Assembly: GCA_029891345.1 (NCBI GenBank)
Contig: CM057003.1
Location: 12,502,709-12,566,708, forward strand
Direction of reading: 5' to 3'
Origin: Dryococelus australis
Lineage: Eukaryota; Arthropoda; Insecta; Phasmatodea; Phasmatidae
Length of the DNA: 64,000 nucleotides
Below the pieces are notes generated by a model, which was given only the letters and a program-made list of their open reading frames with translations, was not told where the DNA came from and made no database searches. Position numbers and translations under genes: made by a program. Shown piece by piece: positions 32,322-42,822 of this stretch; position 1 is the first letter of the stretch, and each line of letters starts with the position of its first letter.

Positions 32322-32761
32322 AACTGTAAAAAAAAAAAAAAAAACTTTTATAACCAACCTTTTATTTATAAATGCACTAAAAAGAGACAAATAATTATAG
32401 TAGTTACACAATTTGTAGAACTTGTAAGATGTGGTAGAACAGCTGTAATAGAATTTACTACAAACAAATATGCTTGTATCAATTTATATTTAGTATGTAA
32501 AAGCTTGGCGTAATATAGAACGTATTCCTCATTTGGGTAAACGTAGTAAGCACATATCTTGGGTAAGGCTCTTGACTATTAGCGCCAAACTTTTATATAC
32601 TAAATTGAAATTTATACAAACATATTAATTTGTAGTAAAGTTTATTACGGCTGTTCGACCACATCTTACAAGTTCTACAAATTGAGTAACTACTATAATT
32701 ATTTTCTCTTTGTAGTGCATTTATAAATACGAGTTTGGTTTTAAACTTTTTTTACAGTTAC
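32322..32761. mobile_element. Foldback element with ~180 bp arms
   Basis: Terminal AACTGTAAAAAAA and its reverse TTTTTTTACAGTT. The arms pair over most of their length (atttataaatgcacta, ttatagtagttac, ttgtagaacttgtaagatgt, tttagtatgtaaaagctt). The central ~60 bp is unpaired. Non-coding, superfamily unassigned. Confidence 0.8.
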
Positions 32762-32879
32762 TATATTTTCACTCTTTAGTTTCAACAAATTTTATTTATA
32801 ATGCATGACTCCTAGTGTCTTGGAAACCGCTTAAGTTACGTAAAAGCTTGTAACTTCCGGCTCCATCATCAGATCAGCT

Positions 32880-33260
32880 CAGTAGTACCTTCGCATTGTA
32901 TTGTCATCGGAACTACACATGTATGCATAATTTCAGCTCGACTGGATAGCGGTAAATTGTTTAAAATCGACTTGCAAGATTTGAACTAAACACACCCACC
33001 CACATACATACAATTGGAGTTTAAAAAAAACCGTAGTAAAAAATACAAAATTATCGTGGCGATTTTCAATTAGCCACACTATTAACCGTTGAGGAGTTTC
33101 CTCGTGAGGAGACGATCCTGGCTGCAACACCAGGTCACTGTCGCCATATTATTCTATTGTCATTGGATTTTTCTATATGTGTACCAAGTTTCAGCTCGAT
33201 TAAACACCTAGAAGTGGGTCAAAATTCACTTGCAAAATTTAATCCGAACTACAAACAAAC
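32880..33260 (+). mobile_element. LINE-like 3' tail fragments
   Basis: Two related blocks about 240 bp apart: tttcagctcgactggatagc with aaaatcgacttgcaagattt, and tttcagctcgattaaacacc with aaaattcacttgcaaaattt, each followed by acatac/caaac-type ends. From general knowledge, 'accaagtttcagctcg...' with an acaaacaaac tail is common at 3' ends of insect LINEs. No reverse-transcriptase frame is visible. Confidence 0.4.
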
Positions 33261-33410
33261 TAATAAGGCAATATCACGGTACAGTTTCCAAAATCAGTCG
33301 TAATGCACAAGTTGTGTCAGTCCCTCGTGAACTCGCCCTACATCCGCTCCGACACCTCGATGGATCACAAAATACCACAGCACTAGTCCGGGAGCACTGC
33401 GATAACTATA

Positions 33411-33646
33411 GGCTGTTCGCAGTAAAGTGAGCACTTTTGAGGCCCTACTTACTTTCTTCTTTCAGCCATTTTTTTTTTATCCTTTAAACGCCTTTTTAAG
33501 CAAATATTTACATGCAAGAAATAGACACAGGGCGCATATTCCACCGCACGCGGAAGTTAACGTCTAAGGCTACAATAAAATATACTTATTGACTATTATT
33601 CCAAATGAGAGGACTTTCAAAAGTGTTCACTTTACCACGAATAGCC
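33411..33646 (+). mobile_element. Family B MITE, full length
   Basis: Starts ggctgttcgcagtaaagtga, ends aagtgttcactttaccacga then atagcc, with TA-rich flanks. Interior ccgcacgcggaagttaacgt. Confidence 0.8.
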
Positions 33647-33704
33647 TATACCAGCAGTCGCCCGGGCATACGGGCCGCCCGCCGAATCCACACGAACACT
33701 CGCT

Positions 33705-33815
33705 TCAGTCCATTCTCAATTACTTCCAATTTTTCTGAGGCCCAGCTCAAGTCCTACTTTCGAGCTATCCTTCCGCCACATCCAAACAAAGATTAACCAG
33801 TTCTAGGATATCACT
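33705..33815 (+). repeat. Family C start fragment
   Basis: attacttccaatttttctga, gtcctactttcgagctatcc and ttccgccacatccaaacaaa match the start of family C at 44515-44596 and 40482-40560. Confidence 0.55.
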
Positions 33816-34449
33816 CCAAAGGTACAATGCACCCCATTTATGAGCACTCGCCTTTAATAATATTTAGCATATGAAATATTTCTTACTATATTGTGATCTG
33901 GCCGTACGTAATTGCGGAATAATCCGAAAGGGATTATTACACGTGTAAATACAGCCCTTAACCTTGCCGAGCATGGTACCCGCCCATCTTTCTCCTGTAG
34001 TATTTCTGTCAATACATGAATAAGTATTGAAATTATATTCTGCCGATAGTATTTATACAGTGTCTATGCTGGTGTTAACTACATCTTCCCTCTTCCTTGT
34101 AGGTTTTGCTAAGAGGAGGTAGTGGGTAGTCGTGGCCCCTATCGCGACCATGGCTGCGATATATTTCTCCTCGCTTGACATAGGCGCTGAGATGCACTTA
34201 CGCCCCATTGCTACCTCGGACGTACACTTAACACTTAGATTAGTGAAGTTCAGAAAAATTTGCAGAAGACAGTTCTTGCGATCGTGTGAACCAAAATAAC
34301 AGTGCTAAGTAGGCATACATACACACAGATGCCTTCAGAACTAGTGCTCATGCAGTGGCTTGTGTAAGTGATTTACTTTTAGTTTGTCTTGAAAATGTAT
34401 GTAGATCTGTACCACACTCGAAATTTTCAAAAGGAGGACAGTTTCCTGT
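33816..34449. other. No gene seen; short hairpin
   Basis: A short hairpin aataatcc-gaaa-gggattatt lies at about 33921-33941. No other structure. Confidence 0.4.
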
Positions 34450-34610
34450 GCCACAGGGAGTTTTCTGTTTGAACATGAAGGCAACAGTTCTCGTTTCGCA
34501 CTGCTCTCCAATCAGTTTTCACGTCTCAGCTATCTCGTCTGCAGGCAACGTTGTCAAGGTTGGAGGGCAGATCATTATATTCCAGTGTCATGTTGGAGAC
34601 GCAGACTGAA
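34450..34610 (+). repeat. Direct repeat, copy 1
   Basis: ttttcacgtctcagctatct and ggagggcagatcattatatt correspond to tttcacatctcaactacctc and cgagggcagatcattatctt at 35314-35386. The two are about 800 bp apart. Confidence 0.5.
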
Positions 34611-34750
34611 GATGAGGTGGGCAGATTTTGGTCTCCTATACGCATGTCTCCTACAACGGATGATTCGCCCACCGTCAACACAAATGTCAAAAATCACATG
34701 GTCAATAGTGATGAATGTGTTTAAGATTAAATTTTCAATCGAACCATCGT
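34611..34750 (+). repeat. Family M repeat, copy 2
   Basis: See 21361-21500; here it directly follows the first copy of the 34450/35250 direct repeat. Confidence 0.45.
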
Positions 34751-34799
34751 TCTATACGAATAAAATAAGACGAATAACTTAAATACATTCTAGTTCCAT

Positions 34800-35110
34800 C
34801 AAAACTATTTAGGTTACCCAAATAGCATGTAAGTTTGCCAATTGACTTGAATCTGCCATGCCAAGCAAGCTTGTCATATCATGTGTGATTCAGATTTGAT
34901 CGGAGAATAATTTCTCATGACTGGTACATACTTGCTGGTGGCGGAAGATGGCTTGAATTAAGCTTGCAGATTGCCAATGCAGGGTTGCGGCAAATTTTAC
35001 TAGCCAATTTTGCTTCAAACCTGACCTGTGGAGACAAGCTATTTCGATTCAAGCTTGCTTCAAACTTGTTTGTTCGCAAAGCAAGCTTGATGCAAGGTTA
35101 CATGCTTGTC
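34800..35110. repeat. CAAGC/GCTTG-rich stretch
   Basis: Dense scatter of CAAGCTTG-like inverted motifs (ccaagcaagcttgtcat, ttcaagcttgcttcaaactt, gcaagcttgatgcaagg, gacaagcatgattgaag). May be a decayed MITE built of short palindromes. Confidence 0.5.
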
Positions 35111-35249
35111 ATGACAAGCATGATTGAAGTTATACTCAAGCCACTTATGCTTTAAGTGTAGAAAATCGCAAAGTACTTAGTTGCATAAATTGTGCTGTAA
35201 CCTCAAATCCTATTCACAGTGTTTTTGATAGTGCTACTGAGAAAATGAG

Positions 35250-35400
35250 TACAGTGTTGGAACACGGAGTGTGGCTCCAGCGCTACTCTCATTTTCTGTC
35301 AACGCCCCGCATCAACTTTCACATCTCAACTACCTCGTTCGCAGTGCAGACGGTATTGTCCAGGTCCGAGGGCAGATCATTATCTTCCGCTGTCGTGGCC
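35250..35400 (+). repeat. Direct repeat, copy 2
   Basis: Partner of 34450-34610. On the minus strand it is open over 35319-35585 with a plausible-looking peptide (SNTVAESWDLRATTAEDNDL), which I cannot assign. Confidence 0.45.
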
Positions 35401-36767
35401 CGGAGATCCCAGCTTTCGGCCACTGTGTTAGACCGACAGAGGAGAGAAGGTCGCACGTGACCTTCAAACTGCATGTCGACCTGAATCTCTTGCACTCGTT
35501 TGTCCTCGGCGTTCCTTGACCCGCATGGGGACCTTGGGGATACGTTGCCGAAATTTCGCAGGAAAACCCCGACCACTGCAACCATACCTGCGAGACAGTG
35601 ATCCAGTTTCGAACAACACCTTCACCTTTCATCTGCATCATTCTGGACGTTCGACAGCGACATAATGAGGTCACTCGTAGCAGTCTGATCTGAACGCTCG
35701 CCTCACTCGGATAATGTTACTGGTTCCAGAGGCATCATAAAGGGGCGGAAAGTGAGCCATTCCCTCCTCTCGTAATCTCACATAAGGACGCCAAAAACTT
35801 CACGTGATGTAACTGTATATTTTCATACTTGATGTATATTTAATAACATTGGCCACTCAGGTCATGTACTAATAATTTACAAATTTTGTTAACAAAATGG
35901 TCACGTGACCCAATTTTGTGTACAAAAATAATGACGTTCTTTGTAAATGCATATTTTTTTTGCATATATCAACCTTGACGAAAACGCGATATTACCCAAT
36001 CGCCGCCATATTCGTTTTCGTCCGGATGATGCGTATTGGTATAATCAACAAAATATATACAAAAATGCATAATTAAATTAATATGGAATAAAACTGTGCT
36101 TTGTGATAGTAAATAATGCTTCAGATTCATTAGGGCAATTGTAACTTTGTTTACTATTACAATAATACTATTGTAAAATATTAATGTTGGCCTTATAAAT
36201 TACAAATAAATAACATAGGTCCTTTAAGAATAATATAAAATGAACACATTTATTTTTTAACAACTACGATTCCTTCAAATAAATTTTCCTGCCAAAGTGT
36301 GTTGTTTCTGTTACCAAACAAGTGTCAGTCGGCAGCATCCAAACCGAAACCTACCAAATCGAACATTACATAATTACGAAATGTACCATTCGAACATGAC
36401 CTCAATAACGTTATACGGTACTTTTGTACTGTAATGTGAGAATAGGACGCAACATAAATATGTGTGCAAATAAACACTGACACAATTGTTACAAAAACTA
36501 AATTTTTGAATAGAAGCTTTATTCATCACCAGACGCTCCAAATTTTCTACATAACCTATCCACCCCCTCCCTAACCTAACATAACCTGACTGAGAAAAGT
36601 TCCGACGTTCCTGGCTGCTCGTCTTCTATAAATTTCCCCATCAGATGTTCTGACATGCTGTAAAGCGGTGCAAATCTGCATGTGACTTGTTTGCTTCGGG
36701 TTAACTTTGCAGTGTCGGAACTAGGTACAAAGTAGTTATGGCATGGAAATCAACAATACATATTGTT
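35401..36767. other. No recognised gene
   Basis: Overlapping minus frames up to 35674 have no known domain. A CACGTG-centred palindrome near 35885-35925 resembles 26405-26450. The rest is AT-rich. Confidence 0.4.
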
Positions 36768-36899
36768 ATGGGCATGGGATCAAGGTCAAGGTCACCTGGA
36801 CTCAATATGGCGGTTGGGTGACGTCACAACATGGCGGCCGGCCGGCGCCGGGGCGCTAGTCCCGTTCCCATTATGCCAGAACGCAGATAATCATTCTAA
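36768..36899. mobile_element. Maverick-type right end, isolated
   Basis: atcaaggtcaaggtcacctg, tgggtgacgtcacaacatgg and cggccggccggcgccggg reproduce, in order, the inner-to-outer features of the Maverick termini here. It ends gataatcattctaat. No matching left end found upstream. Confidence 0.6.
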
Positions 36900-36941
36900 T
36901 AATAATTAAGATTGTGCTAAATATTATTACACAGACATATT

Positions 36942-37005
36942 AGTAGTATGATTTGGGGAAATCTGGGTCAAGGGCATCGGGTATACGAGCGCAGGAGCCG
37001 GCAGC
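36942..37005 (+). repeat. Left terminal inverted repeat of Maverick 2
   Basis: Starts AGTAGTATGATTTGGGGAAA. Just inside lie gaggagccggc-like sequence and a ccctatcttgtaacgtcaca block (decayed AAGATGG/TGACGTCA pair), then tgaccttgacccagg half-sites to about 37085. Confidence 0.8.
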
Positions 37006-37089
37006 CCCTATCTTGTAACGTCACAGTCCACCATCATGGATGTCATTAACCTTGACCTCTGGCAGTGACTTTGACCTTGACCCAGGTAA

Positions 37090-37620
37090 CCTCAGGCCCC
37101 ATAAACCAAAAAAATGCGAAAAAATGCGAAAAAAATATATTATTAAAAATTTTAAAAACTATTTAAAATTTATTTAAACTGTATTATTAAAATGTAATTA
37201 AAATTTGTTTGAAAAAAAATACTGTTTAAAAATTTAAAATATCGTTAGAAATTTTATTTTTTTAAATTTTATAAAAATTTTAATTAAAAAACCTATAGCC
37301 TCGGTGGCCATTTATCCCTTTTTCCCCTCAAAATTTCCCTTCTGTCCCTAAAAATGTCACTCTAAATTTATTTTTTATTAAAAAATTGATTAAAAAATTT
37401 GTTTATTAGAAAGTATTTAACCCTGGCGGCCATTTTTCACTTTTCCAATAAAAAATTCCCTTAAAAATTTTATATTGAAAAATTGTTTAAAAAATGTATA
37501 AAAATTCCATAGGCACCCCAGCACCACCAATTAGTCACGCTCGTTACATTCCCAGCAGGCGACTGATTCCCTCGCCTCCACTCCCCTCACTTATGATTAT
37601 TCCGCTATCTTGATTTTTTC
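37090..37620. other. A/T-rich low-complexity interior of Maverick 2
   Basis: Runs of aaaatttaaa-type sequence with two islands reading ggccatttatccctttttcc and ggcggccatttttcactttt. No reading frame. Confidence 0.6.
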
Positions 37621-37629
37621 ATTCGTCAT

Positions 37630-37850
37630 TTGTTTACGTGCTACTGAAGGCAGCCATCTTTGTTTGTATGTTACTGAAGGCCACCATCTTTGTGTATATG
37701 TTAGTGGAGGATGCCATATTTGTTTTTTTCGTACATCATTTGTTTATATATGTTACTGGATGTGGCCATATTTGTTTTTTCGTACATAATTGGTTTATAT
37801 GTGTTACTGAAGGCTGCCATGTTGGGATGCAGCCATCTTGCTAGGTGCAG
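37630..37850. repeat. Minisatellite in Maverick 2
   Basis: About five to six units of gttactgaaggc(a/t)gccat(c/a)tt with AT-rich spacers; the reverse complement of the array at 7669-7935. Confidence 0.8.
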
Positions 37851-38107
37851 TCTTCCATGTTTTTATTGTCATTTGTTTTATAGTTTGTGTCTCACCTTTG
37901 TGTGACAACCCGATGTTGTAACATCTGATATAGGTCTGTACCGAATGGTGACATTGACCATTCCTGCAAAGTATTTAAATGTATTAAATTTTGAATTCTT
38001 ATATATAAAGCAGAAAAGGGTTTTTGAAATAAAACACAGCATATCGTCTTTTACATCAGATTTATTGTACACATAATAACATATACAGGTGTAGTAATCT
38101 TCGGCAT

Positions 38108-39023
38108 TCACCGCTCGATGTCCGCCTCGGTGACCCAGGAATTGTAGTGGGCAGGGAAACCCTACTACTTAATGTAGGACCTTCCATTACGCCGTTTCAG
38201 CACCTTTTCCACCAAATACATGTCTGGAAACTTCGTCGGCCGGATCTCTTCGGTGTAGAAACTGCCATGGATGGGTACGTTGTTCGGATCTTCGTGATAG
38301 TAGGTCCTCGGAGCATAGTTACATATATGTCACACATGAAATGGTTTGAGGCTCCAATTTGCTGTGAACCTTTTCTCGAAGACACCTTTCTGTTTGGAGA
38401 TGTGTACCAGGTTACTGATCTTGGCTTTAGTATTGCATGGGTCCTTCCTCTTCGGAATAGCATACACAGTCCGAACCAGGGAGTCATCCTTGACATCTTC
38501 GGGCTTCATGCGAGTGGTCGAGTGGACTGTAGAATTATACTTGCGTACAAGTTTCGGCAGTAGCTCAAGCCATTTGTAGCTACCTTTTGCTGCGAAAGTT
38601 TCCACATTTTGCCCTTCAGAGTCCTGTTGAACCTCTTGACAAATGAAGCTTTGAGATTACTGTATGTGGCATAATGATTTATGTTATGTTTCTTCATCAG
38701 TGCCTTGAACTTTGTATTGTAGAATTCCTTGCCCTGGTCGGTTTGCAAATTGGCCTGATGTGTCCTTCGCTCAACACTTCTGCGACGGCCTCGGTGATAT
38801 CATGTGCATTCTTCGACCTGACCGGCCTGGCCCAGGTGAATTTGCTATAGGCGTCGATGACTGTCAACACGTATTTGTAGCCTTTGTTGATTTGAGCATA
38901 CGGTATCATCTCGACGAGGTCGGCTTGAAACAGATCGTTCTTCCCACATATCATGAACTTGCAATGGCGGTAGTTGTGCCTGGTAGCCACATGCAGTTCA
39001 TTGGCGATACCCAATCGATTCAT
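38108..39023 (-). pseudogene. Maverick-type retroviral-like integrase, broken
   Basis: The family (DDE integrase, of the kind labelled F54H12.3-like) inserts the element into host DNA. Visible blocks, from the start: ANELHVATRHNYRH, DLFQADLVEMIPYAQINKGY (first catalytic Asp), VLTVIDAYSKFTWARP, TDQGKEFYN (second Asp), NINHYATYSNLKAS, FNRTLKGKMWK, KWLELLPKLVRKYN, then a chromodomain-like tail VEKVLKRRNG and HYNSWVTEADIE, stop at 38108-38110. Frame breaks lie near 38750 and 38600 and between about 38350 and 38300. Two adjacent TAG codons sit near 38160-38166. The usual catalytic Glu before RFNRT is Lys (codon at 38635-38637), so activity is lost independently of the frameshifts. Confidence 0.87.
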
Positions 39024-39025
39024 CG

Positions 39026-39531
39026 CATGTAGCCCGCCTCTTTAAGTTCTGCTATGAGTCAAGCTATCTTGTTGATGTGGGAGTAATTTCCAACACTTTG
39101 CGAAGCAAGCAGTAGCTGCAGCCTATCCACTAGTTCGGATCATACCAAAACACGTAATCAATGTTCTTGCCATCGTCTATCATCTTCAGACCTTCACCAC
39201 TTTTCAGTGCTAGGCCGCTGAAGAGGTCTGCGAGAATGTTGATTTTTTCGTGATCTTAATTTTTATCTACACCTGTCTCAGGATGACTGTCTTGGTAAAG
39301 TGCGTGCGTGAGTTCGAGCAAAGTCTTGTATTCCAGGAGGTCGGATTCTGTAAACTCACTGGGCTCCTTGCGAAATAGAAGTTTGTATAGTCCGGGGGTT
39401 CCATTGACCAAGTAATTGACAACTTGGATGCTCCCACCTAGTAGAAACTCTATTTCTTCACCACCGAGGAACCATTTATCATTATGCCTGTATACAACGT
39501 ACGTCGTATCATTACTACGAGATGTGTACAA
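39026..39531 (-). pseudogene. Maverick-associated uncharacterised reading frame, broken
   Basis: Begins abruptly at the inner edge of the right terminal repeat with no ATG. The 5' half has YVVYRHNDKWFLGGEEI, GTPGLYKLLFRKEP and FTESDLLEYKTLLELTHA. Near 39256 it meets a stop, and the continuation in another frame carries GEGLKMIDDGKNIDYVFWYD, an internal TAG, LVDRLQLLLASQ and LKEAGYM. I recall this arrangement from an uncharacterised protein common in Mavericks of animals; its role is not known. It lies just upstream of the integrase on the same strand. Confidence 0.65.
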
Positions 39532-39586
39532 TCCTGTGCTCCTATGCCTGATGCCCTAGGCTCAGACTTCCCCAAATCATACTACT
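39527..39586 (-). repeat. Right terminal inverted repeat of Maverick 2
   Basis: About 60 bp, reverse reading AGTAGTATGATTTGGGGAAG; matching with the left repeat stops at about the point where the reading frame begins. Confidence 0.82.
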
Positions 39587-39592
39587 CATATT

Positions 39593-40177
39593 GTTTCATT
39601 ATTAGAAAAACAATATGTTATACAGTATGTAACCAAGATATCTGGTGATGAATGTTGTTTAAGCATTAAAAAACTGTACTAGAATCTTAGGTGCGTCATC
39701 TAGCCCCACCTTACTCTATACGTTGCTTACGTTATTAACCATTACCATTTTAGAACAAAACATGTAAAACAGTGGACCTCTGGGAAATATCAATGACGTC
39801 TGCCCTTTCCGCAAGCAGAGTTTCAACCAAATTCAATTTTTTGACGTGGCTCGTTTGGAGTTCGAGAACGCATTGTGATTGGCTGTTCCAACTTTTGTTC
39901 TCTATCTGCTCGGAGTTTGAAGCAGGCACAAACATGAAAATAAATAAACAATGCAGTGTTTTCGTTATTCCGTCGGCAGTAGCAGATATGCGAATGGGTT
40001 GTAGGATTTGGTTTCTTTTTTTTTTTTTTTGGAAGTGCTGTATGCAGGGACGCATTTCTCTAGGTCGTGAAAATGTCCACGCGGCAACCATTCGAGGGCT
40101 ACACAGGCACACGGTCGGTCTTTTATTCCTCTCACCTCGGTACAAGGTATCGATAGTAAATTCTTGACTCAAGTCGC
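39593..40177. other. No gene seen
   Basis: Two opposite-strand frames (39772-40167 plus, 39750-40172 minus) run through a T run at 40015-40030 and carry no domain. Confidence 0.45.
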
Positions 40178-40290
40178 TGCCGTAGGGTTGTAATTGCTAG
40201 ACCACTCGCCCGCGAGTCAGGTTCGATTCCTAGCGGTGTCAGATTCGGATTTTATAGGCGGGGAACGTGGCAGACGTTGCTATTTTGATT
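40178..40290 (+). mobile_element. tRNA-like SINE head, second type
   Basis: gctagaccactcgcccgcga followed by a good box-B GGTTCGATTCC and tagcggtgtcagattcgg. Differs from the main SINE, and the acceptor-stem ends do not pair well, so it is not a functional tRNA. Confidence 0.45.
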
Positions 40291-40325
40291 CCAGCATAAT
40301 GCGTCGAAAGTGAATATAGGATATT

Positions 40326-40925
40326 GACGGTAAACTGAACACTTTTGAAAACCCTGCAGATGATCTACTGCTCCTTCTCATTCTCTATCCTTCCGCCATA
40401 TGTATAATTAACATTGCCGTGGGTATCATCACTTTAGTCATACTTACCGTGGAATTGTTAAGATTGAAAATGTGTTACTGTAGTACATTCACGGTTAGTT
40501 CCAGATTTTTTAAAATCCCTGCTCAAGTTACAATTTCCGGATATTCCTTCGCCTCGTGCAAACATAGCTTAACCGAGTATACAATATTACACCATACTGG
40601 TGTGCTCTAAATGAAGGAATATTTTGCATAAGAACTATTTATTACTAGACATTACCACCACGCCTATTTTCTGCCTGTTTTATTCGTATTAATTACAAAA
40701 TAATTATTATAAATTGTCGGTAAAATATTATTAGAAATATTATTTCTAAATTCATTGGCTATAAATTTGAACATTGCATTCACAATATAGTGCCAAGTCT
40801 TAAGTACTAAATTCCTGAATTAGTTGCCAACTTAACTGGCAGCTTGTGTGCCAGTGTGTCGTGACTATTGCCAGTGGTTTTGCTCAAAGGTTTGTTTGAG
40901 AAGTTCTCACTTTACGGTGAACAGT
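40326..40925 (+). mobile_element. Family A MITE halves around a family C segment
   Basis: 40326-40478 matches the left part of A (acggtaaactgaacactttt, taattaacattgccgtgggt). 40482-40720 matches family C (ggttagttccagatttttta; tactagacattaccaccacg). 40895-40925 ends with ttctcactttacggtgaaca, the right end of A. Probably family C sequence inserted in or joined to an A copy. Confidence 0.5.
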
Positions 40926-41130
40926 TGTTAACGTCGCGAATAGTTGAGAGGAAAACTAACCTATGATACTACCGTCTCATTAGAGGTTAGAGGAAGCATA
41001 GATAAAGAAGTTACGTGCGAGAAACTACTGTTCAAAATCAAGGGAAACTATCCTGTGTTCTCCTTTGAACATAAACTGGACCTTCGAGTGTAGCGTATAC
41101 CGTAGATGAGGTCCCATTTCCACATTTACA

Positions 41131-41838
41131 GGTTGTTCACGGTAAAGTGAGCACTTTTGAAATCAACCTTTAAAAAATGTCACTGCCTCTACCTGCACAG
41201 GTATATTTCAACGGGCATAATGCCTGGCATGAGCCCAGCAAATTTGGTAACGATGGGGGAAAAGTAGTTCCATTTCTTAAAGTTGAATAAAACATGTGTG
41301 GATAGTGAAATTTTTTTTTTCTTTCGGTGTTTTAATGTGATATAGGTCTACGAATTATGTAATTTTTTAACCCTTTCAGACCCAGTTTAATTTACTGGTT
41401 CAGGTGTTTCAAACAAAAAAATTTATGATGCGTGCAGTACTTAAGTCGACACAATACTTATTTCGTTGCCACAGTCAATGAGATATAGGCTATAGGTTCG
41501 ACTACAGTTAAATGAACCAATTATGACCTAGACCAGTAATACTATTTACGAATAATTTACCCACAGATGACATCATTGGTCATTGAGATTCGCAGTGTGC
41601 AGTAAATACCGAAAGTTGCCTACACTTGTGTAATGAACACAATTGTGTACACTGGGTCTGAATGGGTTAAAATATTTCATTTGCTAGCAATTTCACCGTT
41701 TCACTTGGCCGAAGCATGAATAAAGTGATCAACCCATGGCAATATAAATTTTACGTCTATAGTGGAAGAATACATAATGTGCATACAAGTAGATCTTAAG
41801 CAGGGCTTTCGAAAGTTCCCAGTTTACCGTGTACAGCC
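41131..41838 (-). mobile_element. Family A MITE interrupted by piggyBac-type MITE
   Basis: Left end ggttgttcacggtaaagtga, right end aagttcccagtttaccgtgt then acagcc. The A sequence is split at a TTAA (41367-41370) by the 296 bp element and resumes after the second TTAA with gcaatttcaccgtttcactt. Confidence 0.82.
41371..41666 (+). mobile_element. piggyBac-type MITE, intact
   Basis: Ends CCCTTTCAGACCCAGT and reverse CCCATTCAGACCCAGT, flanked by TTAA on both sides (41367-41370 and 41667-41670). CC-starting ends and TTAA duplications are piggyBac hallmarks. 296 bp, no transposase. Serves as the uninterrupted reference for 22094-23007. Confidence 0.88.
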
Positions 41839-41935
41839 TTTAGTTCCCATTTCTCCACCTCAAGAACAACGCGTATGATGGGGCACAGTTATGTCACAGT
41901 GACGTATCAACGGGAGACAGTCAGCTACCGATATT

Positions 41936-42125
41936 CGTGCGCGAAGCACGGTCACAGAATGGGGAACAACACAGAAGTGAAGTGGCGTGGAGGTCCCTTT
42001 GATGTAGGCGTACCTATTCCCTGATTGGCTGTGCGAGGCTGTGTAATGAGCCTGGCAAGTAAGTTACCAGGCACTGAATGGCGAACGGCGTTGTGCCATG
42101 TCGCTGGCCAGTGATCGCTGGGTTC
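41936..42125 (-). repeat. Family F repeat, reference for the Maverick 1 target
   Basis: aatggcgaacggcgttgtgc and catgtcgctggccagtgatc cover the site at which Maverick 1 inserted in its own F copy; GGCGTT at 42087-42092 corresponds to the duplicated GTCGTT. Confidence 0.65.
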
Positions 42126-42822
42126 GAGATATAATATAATAAATTTCAAATGAGAAAGTAATTTTCGCAGACCTGTTTGAGGGAGGGAAGGTTTGGGAGG
42201 CAGTATAGGGGAGGGCTCTCCCGAGCGTCTGCGGCTGGAGGGAGGAAACCACGTGAGCTGACGATTTACACATCAAACCGATAACATCGCTCTCTACAAA
42301 CGCGCTGTTAAATACGGCGCTGTGCGACCTACGTTTTCTCGATAGGTAATACGCACGCGTGAAGCAGCTCTCGCCCAACCGCTCTCGGCCGTTGTCGCTA
42401 CTGAACTGAACAACCCCACCCCTTCGTTCAGCGGCAATGAACTTTCCCTACTCGCGTCCTCGACTTCTGCACATTATTTTCTCATTTGGATTCCACTAAA
42501 GAAGTGGCTGTCTCGCCCGAGTATTCTGTAGCACAGTGGCCTTCCAGGACGAGGCAGCTGTGCGAGGTCAGCCTTCTCGGATCTGCATGCTAGTGAACCA
42601 TGCAGGCCTGGCGAACACAATGGTGGGTGTCGCCCGGGCGTGCCAGCACACAGATACGCCAAGAACTGTTTCACACCGTGTCACGAACGCCCCACAACGC
42701 TTTGCTCGTTCTGGACATCAACAATGTTCACGAAGACGTCTTCAGTAGTGTGCTATGGTACGTTCTGGCGCAGGAGCCGTAGAGCGGGATAGCAGGATGT
42801 GATGGCGATCTATATTAATATA
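42126..42822. other. No recognised gene; GC-rich patch
   Basis: 42170-42300 is purine-rich; 42440-42790 is GC-rich and open on plus in several frames, for example 42600-42782. No domain recognised. Confidence 0.35.

Larger units (their letters stand above)
36942..39586. mobile_element. Internally deleted Maverick/Polinton-type element 2
   Basis: 2645 bp. Both ends read AGTAGTATGATTTGGGGAA; matching continues for about 60 bp, to aggag(c)gcagg. Perfect 6 bp duplication CATATT at 36936-36941 and 39587-39592. Retains relics of an integrase and of a second Maverick-associated frame, both minus strand, and the shared minisatellite. Capsid, polymerase and ATPase genes are absent. One of the smallest plausible Maverick derivatives I can think of, though I have not compared it with a database. 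Confidence 0.88.

Noticed and set aside
38147-38563. 138-codon plus-strand frame
   Set aside because: Antisense shadow of the integrase relic.
39750-40172. Opposite-strand frames of 131 and 140 codons
   Set aside because: Both run through a T/A homopolymer and have no domain.
40178-40290. Functional tRNA
   Set aside because: Acceptor-stem ends do not pair and the box-A region is degenerate; kept only as SINE-like.
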